A stretch of DNA of 64,000 nt from Phoebastria nigripes (GCA_035582835.1 JAYKAV010003443.1:1364588-1428587); one strand, 5' to 3'. Shown: positions 39,585-50,985, counted from the stretch's first letter. Numbers and translations are program-made. Notes: generated from the letters alone by a model not told the origin.

Positions 39585-39590
39585 CCCCTG
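39585..39590. repeat. 5' target-site duplication of the type-2 solo LTR
   Basis: CCCCTG directly precedes the LTR start. It matches TCCCTG at 40182-40187, directly after the LTR end, at 5 of 6 bases. This supports integrase-mediated insertion and the chosen LTR borders. Starting the LTR two bases earlier, at the overlapping TG at 39589, gives a poorer duplication. Confidence 0.6.
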
Positions 39591-39847
39591 TGCTGGTTTT
39601 GGCTGGGATAGAGTTAATTTTCTTCATAGTAGCTAGTATGGGGCTATGTTTTGGATTTGTGCTGAAAACAGTGTTGATAACACAGGGACGTTTTCATTAT
39701 TGCTGAGCAGTGCTTACACAGAGTCAAGGCCTTTCCTGCTTCTCATCCCACCCCACCAGCGAGGAGGCTGGGGGTGCACAAGAAGCTGGGAGGGGACACA
39801 GCCGGGACAGCTGACCCCAACTGACCGAAGGGATATTCCATACCATG

Positions 39848-39870
39848 TGACGTCACGCTCAGCATATAAA
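39848..39870 (+). promoter_or_regulatory. LTR core promoter: CRE plus TATA box
   Basis: The perfect palindromic cAMP response element TGACGTCA occupies 39848-39855, and TATAAA begins 17 bp downstream of its start, at 39865-39870. CREB/ATF-family proteins bind this 8-mer in vertebrate and retroviral promoters. Both elements are intact here although the LTR is solo, so transcription would be expected to start near 39895-39900 if the site is not silenced. Activity is inferred, not shown. Confidence 0.6.
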
Positions 39871-40051
39871 GCTGGGGGAAGAAGAAGGAAGAGGGGGACG
39901 TTCGGAGTGATGGCGTTTGTCTTCCCAAGTAACCGTTACGCGTGATGGAGCCCTGCTTTCCTGGAGATGGCTGAACACCTGCCTGCTGATGGGAAGNAGT
40001 GAATGAATTCCTTGTTTTGCTTTGCTTGCGTGCGCGGCTTTTGCTTTGCCT

Positions 40052-40057
40052 ATTAAA
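40052..40057 (+). terminator. LTR poly(A) signal ATTAAA
   Basis: This common variant hexamer lies about 180 bp downstream of the TATA box and 124 bp before the LTR end, and is followed by a T-rich stretch. The position fits the retroviral R region. Confidence 0.6.
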
Positions 40058-40181
40058 CTGTCTTTATCTCAACCCATGAGTTTTCTCACTTTTACTCTTC
40101 TGATTCTCTCCCCCATCCCACCGGGGGAGTGAGCGAGCGGCTGTGTGGGGCTTAGTTGCCCGCTGGGGTTAAACCACGACA

Positions 40182-40187
40182 TCCCTG
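40182..40187. repeat. 3' target-site duplication of the type-2 solo LTR
   Basis: TCCCTG directly follows the LTR and matches CCCCTG at 39585-39590 at 5 of 6 bases. Confidence 0.6.
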
Positions 40188-41500
40188 CTCACACATTCCT
40201 GCTCAAGTTTTACAAACTGGTATAAGAGACATAAGAATCAGAAGAGACTATGGTCATGCCCAATGCTGTTTTACACAATAGCCAACCCTGAATCAGCCAA
40301 GACTCCTGCAAACCTCACATCTTGTACTTCAGCAAGAATTTTGAAAGGGAAGTAAAGTAACTTTGCATAAGCGGCTGATCAAAGAGGCACACTGAGTTAT
40401 TGTTCATATGACACCTCCTTTTGTTAAGATGACCTCCAAATGAAACATGGGCCCACAACTGATCAGAACACTCAGCACATTGCTGAGCGTCAAATTATTC
40501 AGAAACTAAATGTATCTGTTTAATATCTGAAAGATTATCTTGTTTTATAACACACGAACAATCAGAGGATCAGAGTAATTGTTTCACAAGCACAGGCGCT
40601 TTTTGTTCCTAATCCACTAACCAGGAAGAGCATCCGACCTGCACAACAAACAGAGCAGATGAAATTGTTAGCTGTCACACACAAGATAAAAGGGAGAAAT
40701 CATTTCCATGCCTCCAGTTGCACAGGTTGAATTCAGTTCCAGAACACAGACAGTCTTGCCAATTCCTGGCATTATAAATTCATTAGCCAGCCTTTACCTC
40801 TCCTGAAACAATCCCCTTCCTCAAACACNTTTTAAAAACATCTCTCTCGTGATGGATCCCTTTGTCTTGTGGTGTCTGGACACTGAGGAGGAATTAAACT
40901 CGTATTTTCAGGCTTTTCCCTGCAGAACAGCTGAGCCAAGAGATCTAAAACACACTCTCCTCTTTTTCTCATAAAAAATGAGGGTCTCCCCTCCAGAAGT
41001 CAGGGCTTCCAGAAAACTGCAACGGTCTCTGATGAAATGTTGGCACTCGTCAACAGCTCATATACTTCTCTGACATGGTGGAGAGAAACCAGTGGTGAAG
41101 CTAATTTTGACACAAGAGTATCATTATGAATGACATTTACAGTAAGCATTAAATTAGCTTATAGTTTTGTAGTTTTTATATGAATCCGTGATACAATTAA
41201 AACACAAGAAATTGATTTTTATGTATGACAGAGAAAAAGTGGAGAACTGTAGAGAATTGCATCTTTAAAAGAGTCTGGCATAAGCCAGTCAGAACCAGCC
41301 ACAACAGATTTTTGTACCAAACCTTGCCTCTAATTCAAGCATAAACTATTGGGCTCACTCTAGGCACAAAGGTTAAATCTCTGCAGCCTGAAATATCAGT
41401 TTTATAAATACAAAAATACCGATTAATATGTTTTCTGTTTAGACTAGCTCAGGAAGTTCCAGCACTGAGACAATATTTCAGCAGAGTTGTCTGATTTACC

Positions 41501-41524
41501 TTTTTTTTTTAAAAAAAAAAAAAA
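41501..41524. repeat. T10/A14 snapback followed by A-rich DNA
   Basis: Ten T are followed at once by fourteen A, then by further A-rich sequence with single G interruptions to about 41551. Ten base pairs of A/T inverted repeat have no loop. This is typical simple sequence. Confidence 0.7.
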
Positions 41525-44500
41525 GAAAGGAAAAAAAAAAGAAAAAAAAAGATCATCATTCTATAGCTCACAAATTAACAGGAAAGGAAGTTTGATTATC
41601 CTTAATTGAAACTAAAAGTACAGAGCATCCCTGTTCATCTCCACTCACCAGAAAATTTCATTCACCTGTAATCCCAACTCAGTCCCCTTCTTTGTGGCTA
41701 CGGTTCATATCTGTAGGGTACCCTGAACTTCAAAACTTCTCTGAATCTGTACTTTGCAGCTGAGCAAACCCAAAATAATGTAGAAAATCTGGCCCACACA
41801 AACACATAGAAAATAAAGTTGTAAAACGAACTTGTAGGATTTCATTTGGGCCTAAGCCATTTTTTTTATGCATTAAAGAGTTTGTACATGTGCACAGAAG
41901 CAGCACTTCATCAAGAAACAGGACAAGCCGAGGTAGTTGTGTTTGAAAACTTCAATTTCAAATTAAATTCTAGGGGAATCTATTTGTTTACCTATCTATT
42001 TAGATGATCTCATTTCCTCCAAAATCAGCGTTATAAGATCCCTCCTCCTCTACTCTGCTCTCATGTATTTAGTGAAAGAAAACGGTTCATGAAATACTCA
42101 TGGACAACACCCATTAAAAATGTCCATTACTATACAGAAATGCATCATTCCTCTGACAAGAGGGATGTACCTACATCTGGTATCCCATACCCTCCTGGAC
42201 TTCTGTTAAAGTCAGTGGAAAGAAACAGGGCACAGGTCAGAAGGAACTGAAAATGGATCAGGGGAATCGCGTACCAAAAATACACGTTTCTCTCTGACTA
42301 CACAGGGAGTTTAGGGTGACTGCCTCTGATTGAGGCGTCAACCCTGGAGACATCTGAAGTTGGGTCAGATGAATCCCAGCACAAGCGGTTTCCTGAGAGC
42401 ATCTGTATGCACTCCATAAGCAGGGACCTCATCTGACTGAGAGGAGGGATGGATAAGCGGCTGAAGGAGAACCTTGCCAGAAGGTGTTGCTGGAATCTGG
42501 GACTTCTCTGATACAATCATAAATGTACACACAGAGAATATAAAACAAAAGAAAAAAATCAGAATAACTAGAGGGAATAGCCTTGCTGAGAGCTCCTAGC
42601 CTTCTCAGCTACCATTTGCCTCAAAAGATTACTCCCATTTTTTTCCACAAATGCCATATTATATTTACACTATATTCAGACTTTGGAGGGACAGGCTCCA
42701 TTACTAATCAAGTTTGTTTCACCTGTTCTCCAGCTAAGATGTCTTTCCTCCATAAATCTATGTTTATTATTTATCTCCATTTTTTAATGCAAAATCAGTC
42801 CAAACNTGTCACTGAAATTCCCTGTCCTTATTTTAAATGAAGGATATGTGTTATATATATCATTTGTAATGAGATCTATACTAAACTGTGTCTGTAGAAT
42901 AATCTTACATACCTAGATATCCAACCAGCAATCTAGAAGATAGCTTAAATGGCCTCTCTAAAAATGCACTTCAAACTCAGAAAGGTATAGAGTTCTTAAA
43001 TTTTGAGTAGCTACTAAACTGTTACACAAATGTCTTTGCAGGATGGGGACTTTAAACTATAAAGGAAGAAAGCAGCGATTCTATTCTCCTAGGGACTTGT
43101 TAAAAAAAAAAAAAAAAAAAACCACACACCACAAAAAAACCACACCGCATAATTAGATAATATTCAAGAACTGCATATTATTCTAAGCGATTCAGAATCC
43201 AGGCTTCTGAGAGAATACAGAAAACGTCACATTCGTTTTAATCACCACTACAGATTCTACTTCCTAATAATTTGCCATGAAGAAATGGAGAGTAATTAAA
43301 GACAAGCTTTAATACTGGGAGAGAAGAGAAGAAAATTTAACAAAAGGTAAGCATTCTGAATGAATACTAAAAAGGGAAGAACAAACTTTTCTTCTATTTT
43401 AATTTAATTAAAAAGGTTTTTTGCATTTTCCTTAAAATTGAAAGAAAAGAAAAATACTTTGAAAAATTATTGTTCTTACTGTAGTTAGTTATAATTAAAA
43501 GCCATCCAAAATAACAAAGTAGTATTTAGCAAACTGCATTTCAGGTAGTGACTGTTCAGCTGGAGATTTATCATACATAAAATTAAACCCCCCAAAATTA
43601 ACAATAGAATGCATTTTACTGATTTGCCTAGAGTGAAAGATTAGTTATTAGTTCCAGCCCCGTCTTTGCTGTGATCTCATTATAAATTCCTGAAAGAAAA
43701 ACATCTATCCTTTTTTTCTGCTGATGCGCCTTGTCTTAGGGCATTCATCTCCTGATGCTGCTACTGCTGTTATCTACTGGAATGGTTTTCATACAGGTGG
43801 TATGTGTATTACCACGCACAGGTCTGNCAGCAGTTTGACATGTAGGGTAGGTATTTCCTATACCTTTCCTTCTTCATTATGAAAGATCTGTAATAAGGTT
43901 TGCTCCCATACTATGAATTATATGATCTAGAAAGCCAAGAAGTTTGACTGTAGGTTTGGGATGGCCCTAAACCACTCCTTAAAAGAAAATCTCTATTTTA
44001 AAAGGCTGCTCATGGGACTGTCCAGCTTCCTATTTCAATCTCATGAAATTCCCATTTCACTCTCATACTCTAGGCTGTACCCCCTCACTGCAACACATCC
44101 TCCCATTTCCTCCCTCCTGAAATGGGAGGACGTATAAATCTAATCTTAGCAGATTAAATCTTCCAGCTATTTTATCTTCACCAGGACTCGACTCTGCTTC
44201 AGTCATTCAAAAAACATTTTTCCTAATGAAGACCCAGCCCTCTGGGAAATGAGGCCCAAATTTGCCCGTTGCAGCTGTCATTCACTCAGGTACTCAGCAC
44301 ATACCATCACCCGAGACAGGTCCAGGTCATGAAGGAGAAGTACAGAGAGCAGCCTATGAGTGCCAATTAGTGTTCAGATTCAAGCTGACTCAGCTTCAGT
44401 GGCGAGACACAGCCCAAATTTTTTGTGTACCAGCAATTTTCTGCTTTCTTGTGCCTATCCTCTAGCTATTACTGTGCTTCACTATTGAGATCTTTTTTTC

Positions 44501-45129
44501 CTCCTCAACTCCAAATATAGCTACTGCTTCCTTAGGCTCCTGCCGTTTCTTACTTTTTGTATTACAGGCTAATGATCTGTCAACTAATATTAAATTATTT
44601 GCTCTCCTAATTGCCTATTTTCAAACAATAGATTGTGGAGTAAGGTGGCTACCTTAGCACTTTCCCCTGTACATTTCAAAAGAAGAAAGAATTGATACAT
44701 TAGAAATGAAAGGCTCAAACCCCAAAAGAACCCTAGTCCTACTTATTACTCACAAAAATATTTCATCCACAGTATTAAAATATTTTACAAAATTTCTGTA
44801 GTATTTATTTTTTCATCCCCTTCGAGTATCTGCTACTTTCATTCCGAAGCCTATGAGGTTTTCTCATTTTCAGATCAAACATTCAAAGCATCCTGAAAAT
44901 TTAATACCACTATAATGCTGTATTTGAAAACAAACAGAAAAAAAATACAATTGAATCCACTGATATTTTTTCCACCTTGTAAGAATGCCTCCTGTATGCC
45001 AATAAAAAAAAAAAAAAAAAAAAATTCCACAGACAGCTGACCACGTTACCAGTTTGAGGTCAGTTCTCCTATCTGACACAGGGGCTACACAGATAATGTA
45101 CTTGAGAACTCAAACTTTCCAAAAGTTAA

Positions 45130-45152
45130 AGAGCCTCAGCTGTTGAGGCTCT
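45130..45152. repeat. 9-bp-arm hairpin beside a repeat copy
   Basis: AGAGCCTCA and TGAGGCTCT flank the loop GCTGT. It lies 29 bp upstream of the first copy of a diverged repeat pair (45181-45252). One or two hairpins of this quality are expected by chance in the window. Confidence 0.5.
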
Positions 45153-45180
45153 CCCTTTATAGCAGAGAAAATACAGAAAG

Positions 45181-45252
45181 CAGAGGTGCCAATGGGATGC
45201 GCACATACAGGAAACAAAGGTCCCCTACCTGTCTCCTCCAAATCCCGTAATT
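45181..45252 (+). repeat. Diverged dispersed repeat, copy A
   Basis: This copy shares an exact 17-base block (CAGAGGTGCCAATGGGA) with 47047-47063. A second conserved stretch after an indel centres on TCTCCTCC, followed by a T-rich tail. The two copies are in the same orientation about 1.87 kb apart. It may be an old interspersed repeat or a segmental duplication. The family is not recognised. Confidence 0.55.
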
Positions 45253-46343
45253 ATTTTTCTTGGATGTATTTTTGCTCATATTTTCTTCAACTCTTCCTGG
45301 ACTCTACAACAAATCAATTACACCAGTGGAGCACTTTGGTTACCCTGAACCTCTGAACAGACTGAAGGTGGAAAAAGACATGGAAAAACACTGACTAAAG
45401 ACCTGCTGGCAACTCAATAGAGACACACTGGAGGGAGCCAAATAAAGCTCCTCTCTTTCAGACCTTTCAGGTTCACAAAACAAATTTACTCCAACACTCC
45501 ACTGAGAGCTTTGCCCTCATTTCACAAACGTGCTGCAGTCTGACAAAAAAGAACATGTGGGTTTGGAGAATAGAAAAATGAAATCTTGCATCGTCACAGG
45601 GCACTTGCAGAGGCAACGAGAAAATGGTATAATGTCAGTTACAGTAAAGTTGTGGCATTAAAACCATTCACAACAGTATTCCTTCCTTTTTGCTCAACCT
45701 TTATCTCTGAACTCATTCGCTTTATCAAGTAAGCTATCTCAACAGAGAAGAAAAAAATCAAGATTGCATGACGCCAAGTTAAACCTAGTAACATCAAATA
45801 TTTATGATTTCCTCAAGGAGATAATAAAACTTTGTAAAAACTTCTCACAGATTATTAGTACAGAGTGATAGTTCTACCAAAATTATCTTCCTGGTAAAAA
45901 ATAAAACTCACTTTAAAGGCTAATATGACAGTTGGATTAATGCAGAACATTGCTTAGCTTTCAACCATTTGTTTTAATTATTATACTCTAAAAACCTCAG
46001 TAAAGATTCAAAGGATCCTCAAAGTTCTTAGTGATGTGTGACATTAAACACAGAAAGCCTAAGAAGATTTCAGCTATGCCTAATATTTATTTCTCAAGAC
46101 AGGCAGAAGAGTAAAATACAAAATAACCAGCTAGACCTTAAGCCAATGTAGGTAACCTAAAACCTTTAATGACTAAAAAAAAAAAAAAAATCCTAAAAAA
46201 TCCTTTCACGTTAAAAAAACAGATAACTTTAAATTTCCTTTTGAATGCCAGTTAATTACTAACAAAAATATCTGCATCTGTCAACTAACAGTAACTGAAT
46301 ATAACTTCTCAAAAACTTAATCACAAGATACTTCATCACTAAC

Positions 46344-46546
46344 CTAATGACATAATCAAGAGATGATGGAGAAACTTTTACATAAACCAGCCACTTTGTC
46401 CTTGAACCCATAGCGTGACAGATAACCACCACTACAGACCGCACAATTTGCAAAAGATACTTTGTCAGTACAGGTTCAATGTCATAATGGGAGGTGTAGC
46501 ACAACCTCGTTGGCATGACATCTAANGCCAGGTCAGGGTTTGTCAT
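46344..46546 (-). other. Candidate internal exon, low confidence
   Basis: On the minus strand a pyrimidine-rich tract ending in TTTGCAG (46547-46553) looks like a splice acceptor. The following 203 bp are open in one frame for 67 codons plus two bases, and end at a donor-like AG|GTTAGT (junction between 46344 and 46343). The frame runs on as a 107-codon open frame (46259-46582). The predicted peptide has a mixed globular composition with a hydrophobic run near its middle. No family was recognised, and one codon contains N. About twenty frames of this length exist in the window by chance, so evidence is limited to the splice-site pair and composition. Confidence 0.15.
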
Positions 46547-47046
46547 CTGCAAAGAAAGGGAATGCCTCCGTTGCTCTTTCAAAAATGTTTCATTTTCACA
46601 TTTTTTCTTTTTTGGCGTTGTTTTGGTTGATTTTTTACACGCTTATAATTGAGAACGTTAAGATCTGACTGCAGTTGCTAACAGCACTNTCGGCCTCTTT
46701 GCATAAAGTTTGTGGGAGGGCAAGTCACACAAATATCCATCGCTATACGCTTGCATTCCCAGTAGCATACAACACTTTCCTAACCAAGGAAAGTGACCTA
46801 TGGTCATGCCTCATGACTTCAGTCTGAATCATGGACTTACAGCTCTTCCACTGAGTGAAAAATAAGTGCATATTATTAGACAAGGCCTTGCTCACATGCT
46901 TAGACTCACATTTTCTAAGTGACTAACAATAAAACCAGATAGACCCTAACATTAAGATTTAAAATGTTACCTATCAAACTGAGAAAACCCCCTCCCATTC
47001 TGTTGGAAACTCCAACTTTGCTGTAGTTACAGGGAGGTCACAAAAT

Positions 47047-47115
47047 CAGAGGTGCCAATGGGAAAATAGGTTCCTTGTCCATCTCCTCCAGCTCCCTTAG
47101 TTTTGGGTTTTTTTC
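47047..47115 (+). repeat. Diverged dispersed repeat, copy B
   Basis: This is the second copy of the element at 45181-45252, about eight bases shorter through an indel after the exact 17-base block. The TCTCCTCC segment and T-rich tail are shared. Outside this interval the two loci differ, which suggests a short element rather than a long duplication. Confidence 0.55.
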
Positions 47116-47589
47116 ATAGATTTCTTCCCTCCACACAAGCATTCTAGTTCATATTCTACACAGTTTTTGGGGATCACCCTTTTAAAGCACATTTCCTTTT
47201 AAGAAGGAAAGAGCTTGAAAATATAGTTCTTCAAAACAGAGGCAGGTACTGCACAAAGGCAATGGCTAAAAATGATTTAAAAAATGAATTCCAGTCCAGC
47301 CTCAGTGAATAGAGTTAGAATTTCACTAGGAATTAAGAAGTGGCTCCAATATGAATTCGAGTTTTTGTGTTCTCTGTAAAATGGGATGCCCATTCTGCTC
47401 ATGCATGTCATTAAAAAAAAAAAAATTTAAATTTAGTTCTCTCTTCCTTCTCAATGTGGGAACAGGGGAGAAAACTTCCCACGTGGTTCACTATAGCTGG
47501 CTGCAATTAATAGCGATACCTTCAGGAATTTCAAACAGCCCTGAGAGGTCTGACTACTTGCACAACTCCCTGTGCCAAAGGAGACCAGC

Positions 47590-47710
47590 CATGCTGCAAG
47601 GCTGCCAGGCAGGGTCGGGATCCGGCTGAGCGGATCAGCCGCCTTCTTATCGAGAGCGCTGGACAGAGCGTCAGGTAATCACAAAAAGCGGTAGGCCACC
47701 GCTCCCTGCC
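47590..47710. other. CpG-rich patch with inverted repeats
   Basis: About ten CpGs lie in 120 bp. CGGCTGA and TCAGCCG flank GCGGA near 47623-47641, and GCGGT and ACCGC flank AGGCC near 47688-47702. A donor-like CAG|GTAATC is present on the plus strand near 47672-47680. It could be a small exon or promoter of an unrecognised transcript. The frames across it (plus 47351-47629, minus 47531-47725) show no domain. Confidence 0.2.
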
Positions 47711-49329
47711 CCTGTATTTTTGCAACAGTTTTTCAAGTCACTTCATCCTTTCCCTGCGAGCCAAAGCCAGATGTAATACTGTTTTTTACTGCCATGGAAA
47801 ATAATAAAAGAGATGTCATTAGTCTTTAATTTAAGGTTTACGACACAGAAAATTTTAATGGGAGTTAAATTAACTATTGACATTTATCACAATAATTTGT
47901 TCTGTAGCCTCTGACCTGCAAGACAATAGCAGGATAATAAAGGCTTCGGGACATGACTGAGCTGGGAGAAGAAACCATCAGTTACCAGATGCAAGTAAGC
48001 AGCCTGTCAAATATGAGACTTCTTGTTTTACAGACAAGGAAAATCCAGTGGTGACTATTTTACCTTTGAGATACGTTTACACACAAGCAATCACATCAAC
48101 TTTCATATCCATTCATTTCACAAGTATATGCAAAATGAGGTCCTGAAAACTCTTTTTAGAGGAAGAAAGCTAAATTGCTACCGACCATCATGGCATACAA
48201 AACAGCCAGTGTGACATCCTCACAAGAACAACGCTTAAAAACTTTAAAGATGATTTACAGATGTAAGCTTAGCCTCAAAAATACTTACCATATGAAGTAA
48301 TTAGGTTTTAAACAAATTTTAGGCAGGGTAATATAAAGGAGATCTGAGACAATAAGAGACAGAGTCTTTCTGACTTAATGGTTTATTCCAAGTATATTGT
48401 GAAAAACTAGAATATTGTGGCTTTCCTTTCAAAATAATTTCTAACACTAGCTATTAATAACACATTGCAGGCAGGCAGATCTACATTCATCCAATGTAAT
48501 TTCACCGGATTTCACATCATGGGTAGGTAATTGTAAATGCATTTTTTTTATATTAATAAAAGGATAATACCACAGCATATCACTGCTAAAAGCCTCCATT
48601 CTGGAATTTTCTAATTAAAATTTTGGTATCACATCAACATGACAGAGCTTGTGCAGCCCAGGAGCAAAAATATGCTAATAAATATTCTCCTCTTACCATA
48701 CAACCCCTGTGGCTTTGCATTCCTGCAGGAAGCCTCATCTATTAGCATGACTCTACACAGGACTTTATACCCGGATCCTTGCCCAAAACTGTTCTGTAAA
48801 AGTATGGCCCCATTGAAGCTATTAGCGTAAACTGGCTTTAACATCACAGTGCAGGATAACTATGGTATGTCAAGCCAAGTGTTAGCTGACTGTTTCACGA
48901 GAACATTTTCCCAAAGAATGGAAGCAAGACAGACAGATTTTAGCATTAAATCCTGTGTTCAGGCACTGAGCTGTATTTATTTAAATATATTTTTTCCTAA
49001 TTATACAATCATGTGGAGAGGGCAGAATGATGAAGCCAATCACACAGACCTTAATTAGACCACATTCTACTGAATTTAAGAGAAGTTTTGCCTCTTTAAG
49101 AACTCAAGGCTCAGATATTTCTTCCTGCACCCAGCAGTTGATCATTATTTTTCCCTTGAAGCCTGATTAATTGCTCATATAATGTAACTTTTTTCCTGGC
49201 TTGTGTAACTGAACTCCTTTTCATGTGTGTCTCGTCATTTTTATTACCTAACTGAGCTATTGGCAACAGCATCATCCTGCCTCAGCAATTTCTATAGATT
49301 AAATAAATGTTGCATGAAAATGTGTTTCT

Positions 49330-49770
49330 CTTTATCCGTTTTAAATTTGTTGCCTTTTAATTTCAATATCCCTTTGTTCTTTTGTTATGAGAAAAAGCTA
49401 AGCATCTGATTGAGCTTCTCCATACCAGTTCATATTTCATACACCACTAATATCTTTTACTGCATCCTCCTTCCTTAACTAGGTCAGGCAAGCCTTATAA
49501 ATACCTCTTTGCTTGGTAGCCCTTCTGCCTCTAATAATTTCCATTGCCCTCTGAATCTCTTCTATTTCTGCCATGTCCTTCTGCTGTAATGCAACTAGAA
49601 CTGAACGTAGCATTCAAGGTTAGGAAAAAGATATGCTTCTGTTTAGATAAGGCCAATTAAATATTTCCTGTGTTATTTTGTGTCACTGTCTAATGTATCC
49701 CACTACTTCACTTGCTCTGATTGCTACTGCAAACCCTGTCCCCACCCCTACTGAACTGACCCTAGCTGCC
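49330..49770 (-). mobile_element. Ancient CR1 LINE fragment, 3' part
   Basis: The plus strand shows, in order, diverged matches to the reverse complement of the 3' region of CR1 retroposons of sauropsids as remembered. These are a TTGTTGCCTTTTAATTTC segment (49348-49365), a CCTTTGTTCT..GTTATGAGAA segment (to about 49393), a CTTCTCCATACCAG segment, a TTGCCCTCTGAAT segment, and AGAACTGAACG..AGCATTCAAGGT near 49599-49620. The order and spacing of these landmarks make the assignment firm despite many substitutions and indels. The element therefore reads on the minus strand. It is 5'-truncated as usual for CR1, and no reverse transcriptase frame survives. The borders are approximate. Confidence 0.75.
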
Positions 49771-50394
49771 TCATAACCCTATGTCACACTTCCATAAGTC
49801 AACGTATTTTAGTGAATTCAGTCGAGAGATGAAAACTTAACAACAAAACACTCCAGCTAGGACTGTCTTCTACAGCTCCCATTTTACCACCCCACCCACA
49901 GAGAGCCCATGGCTCTGGCTGTGGTCCCTAGGCATCACCATACAAAGAACAGCAATTACTTCACCCTGGAGGTGCTGCAAACCCAGACCCTGCCCAGGCA
50001 AGCGCTTCTATACATACATGTCCACAAGAATTAAGTTACACCTGTGTCCAGAAGCCTGCTAAGGTGACGGTCATATTTATTTCTGTTCCACAATTTTGAA
50101 CTACCTATTCCTATGCTCGGTATGTGGCAGCTGGTCTATTCGCATCACTTCCTAAGGTACTGGTTATTTCTATTATGTGGGTGCCCATTTCCCTTAACGT
50201 ATAGGTTACCTTTTTTACACTAACAAGGCAAAAATGTTACCTACGATTACCGCTTCTCTGCCATAAGTTATTTACCGCTCTCAAGGGCCTGTTTGCTTTG
50301 GGGGTAGGGAAAAAGGGTTGTTTACCTAATGAAGGAGCAGCCTGTGATCACGTCAGTAGTTTTCAATACAGCTTTATATAAAAAAAAAAAAAAA

Positions 50395-50417
50395 TCCAAT
50401 ACTCTTACAGTATTGGA
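50395..50417. repeat. 9-bp-arm hairpin
   Basis: TCCAATACT and AGTATTGGA flank the loop CTTAC, directly after a run of A. It is within chance expectation for the window. Confidence 0.45.
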
Positions 50418-50917
50418 AAATGCAGAAGTATTTATAGTTTTATTTAGGAGTGTTTACTTTTAGGTTAAGACACTGTTTTCTCAAGGTGCTTGAATTTTTT
50501 ATTTGGTTTTGATTCATATCTTGTTTCCCAGTGTGGTAGATTAATGCAGAAATATATATAGTATGCTATGTTTAACTCCTCCGCTGCCCTCTGCTAAACA
50601 TATTATGATATAGTATTTACCATTCAGCACACCACTGCCCTTAAACCTGCTCCAGAGTTTAAGGCATAGCCTAAAGGGTCAGTAAGGCCTGTCTCATATT
50701 GACCTCTAGCAACGAGCACAGCGCTAAACCTGAGGATGGAAATGATGTCAGCAGTAGCAGCTGCCCCCCAGCCTGCCCACTGGATTCATGGCTGGTCTCA
50801 TCTGATACATGCGGACTTGAAGTTCCTTGAGACTGGCCAGTTCTCAAAACACCAGAAGATTTTCTAAGCAATATTACAATAAAACTGTTACACACAAATA
50901 TATATTTTAAAATTTTA

Positions 50918-50921
<4 letters not shown>

Positions 50922-50978
<57 letters not shown>
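50922..50978. repeat. T57 homopolymer
   Basis: This is an uninterrupted run of 57 T, the longest homopolymer in the window. On the minus strand it reads as a poly(A) tail preceded by C-rich sequence, but no retroposed gene or SINE body and no AATAAA were recognised before it. The length may be partly an assembly or sequencing artefact. Confidence 0.85.
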
Positions 50979-50985
50979 CTCTTCA

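Larger units (their letters stand above)
18775..39588. other. Long gene-free stretch, mostly unique sequence
   Basis: No coding region can be supported. It includes a TAAT-containing block near 20520-20640, a 16-bp palindrome at 22301-22316, an A26 run at 28351-28376, CpG-rich patches near 29131-29480 and 32590-32800, two adjacent hairpins at 30559-30593, and the longest open frame of the window (minus, 38726-39361). Several A/T homopolymers of 10-20 bp are present. No tRNA, rRNA or familiar small RNA was recognised. Confidence 0.55.
39591..40181 (+). mobile_element. Solo LTR of an endogenous retrovirus, avian type 2
   Basis: A 591-bp LTR in plus orientation starts with TGCTGG and ends with ACGACA. 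It is recognised from memory as an abundant LTR of neoavian genomes. Predicted parts in order are U3 (39591 to about 39896) with a consensus CRE (39848-39855) and TATA box (39865-39870), R beginning near 39897, a poly(A) signal ATTAAA (40052-40057), and a short U5 with a GC-rich end. An imperfect 6-bp target duplication flanks it (39585-39590 and 40182-40187). No primer binding site or internal retroviral sequence follows, so it is a solo LTR. Open frames within it (for example plus 39646-39945) are not retroviral genes. A 67-bp remnant of the same type lies at 18708-18774. The six-base duplication points to a class II-like integrase, but the class is uncertain. Confidence 0.85.
40188..49329. 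other. Gene-free AT-rich stretch
   Basis: No gene is established. The stretch holds a T10/A14 snapback at 41501-41524 and A runs near 43100-43120, 45004-45024 and 46174-46190. It also holds a diverged repeat pair at 45181-45252 and 47047-47115, one candidate exon on the minus strand at 46344-46546, and a CpG-rich patch near 47590-47710. Confidence 0.5.

Noticed and set aside
40182..40240. Retroviral primer binding site after the type-2 LTR
   Set aside because: The bases after the LTR repeat the target duplication and do not resemble a tRNA-complementary site, so the LTR is solo.
50395..50978. Hairpin plus T run as a bacterial-type terminator
   Set aside because: The DNA is vertebrate, and the two elements are 500 bp apart and unrelated to any gene.
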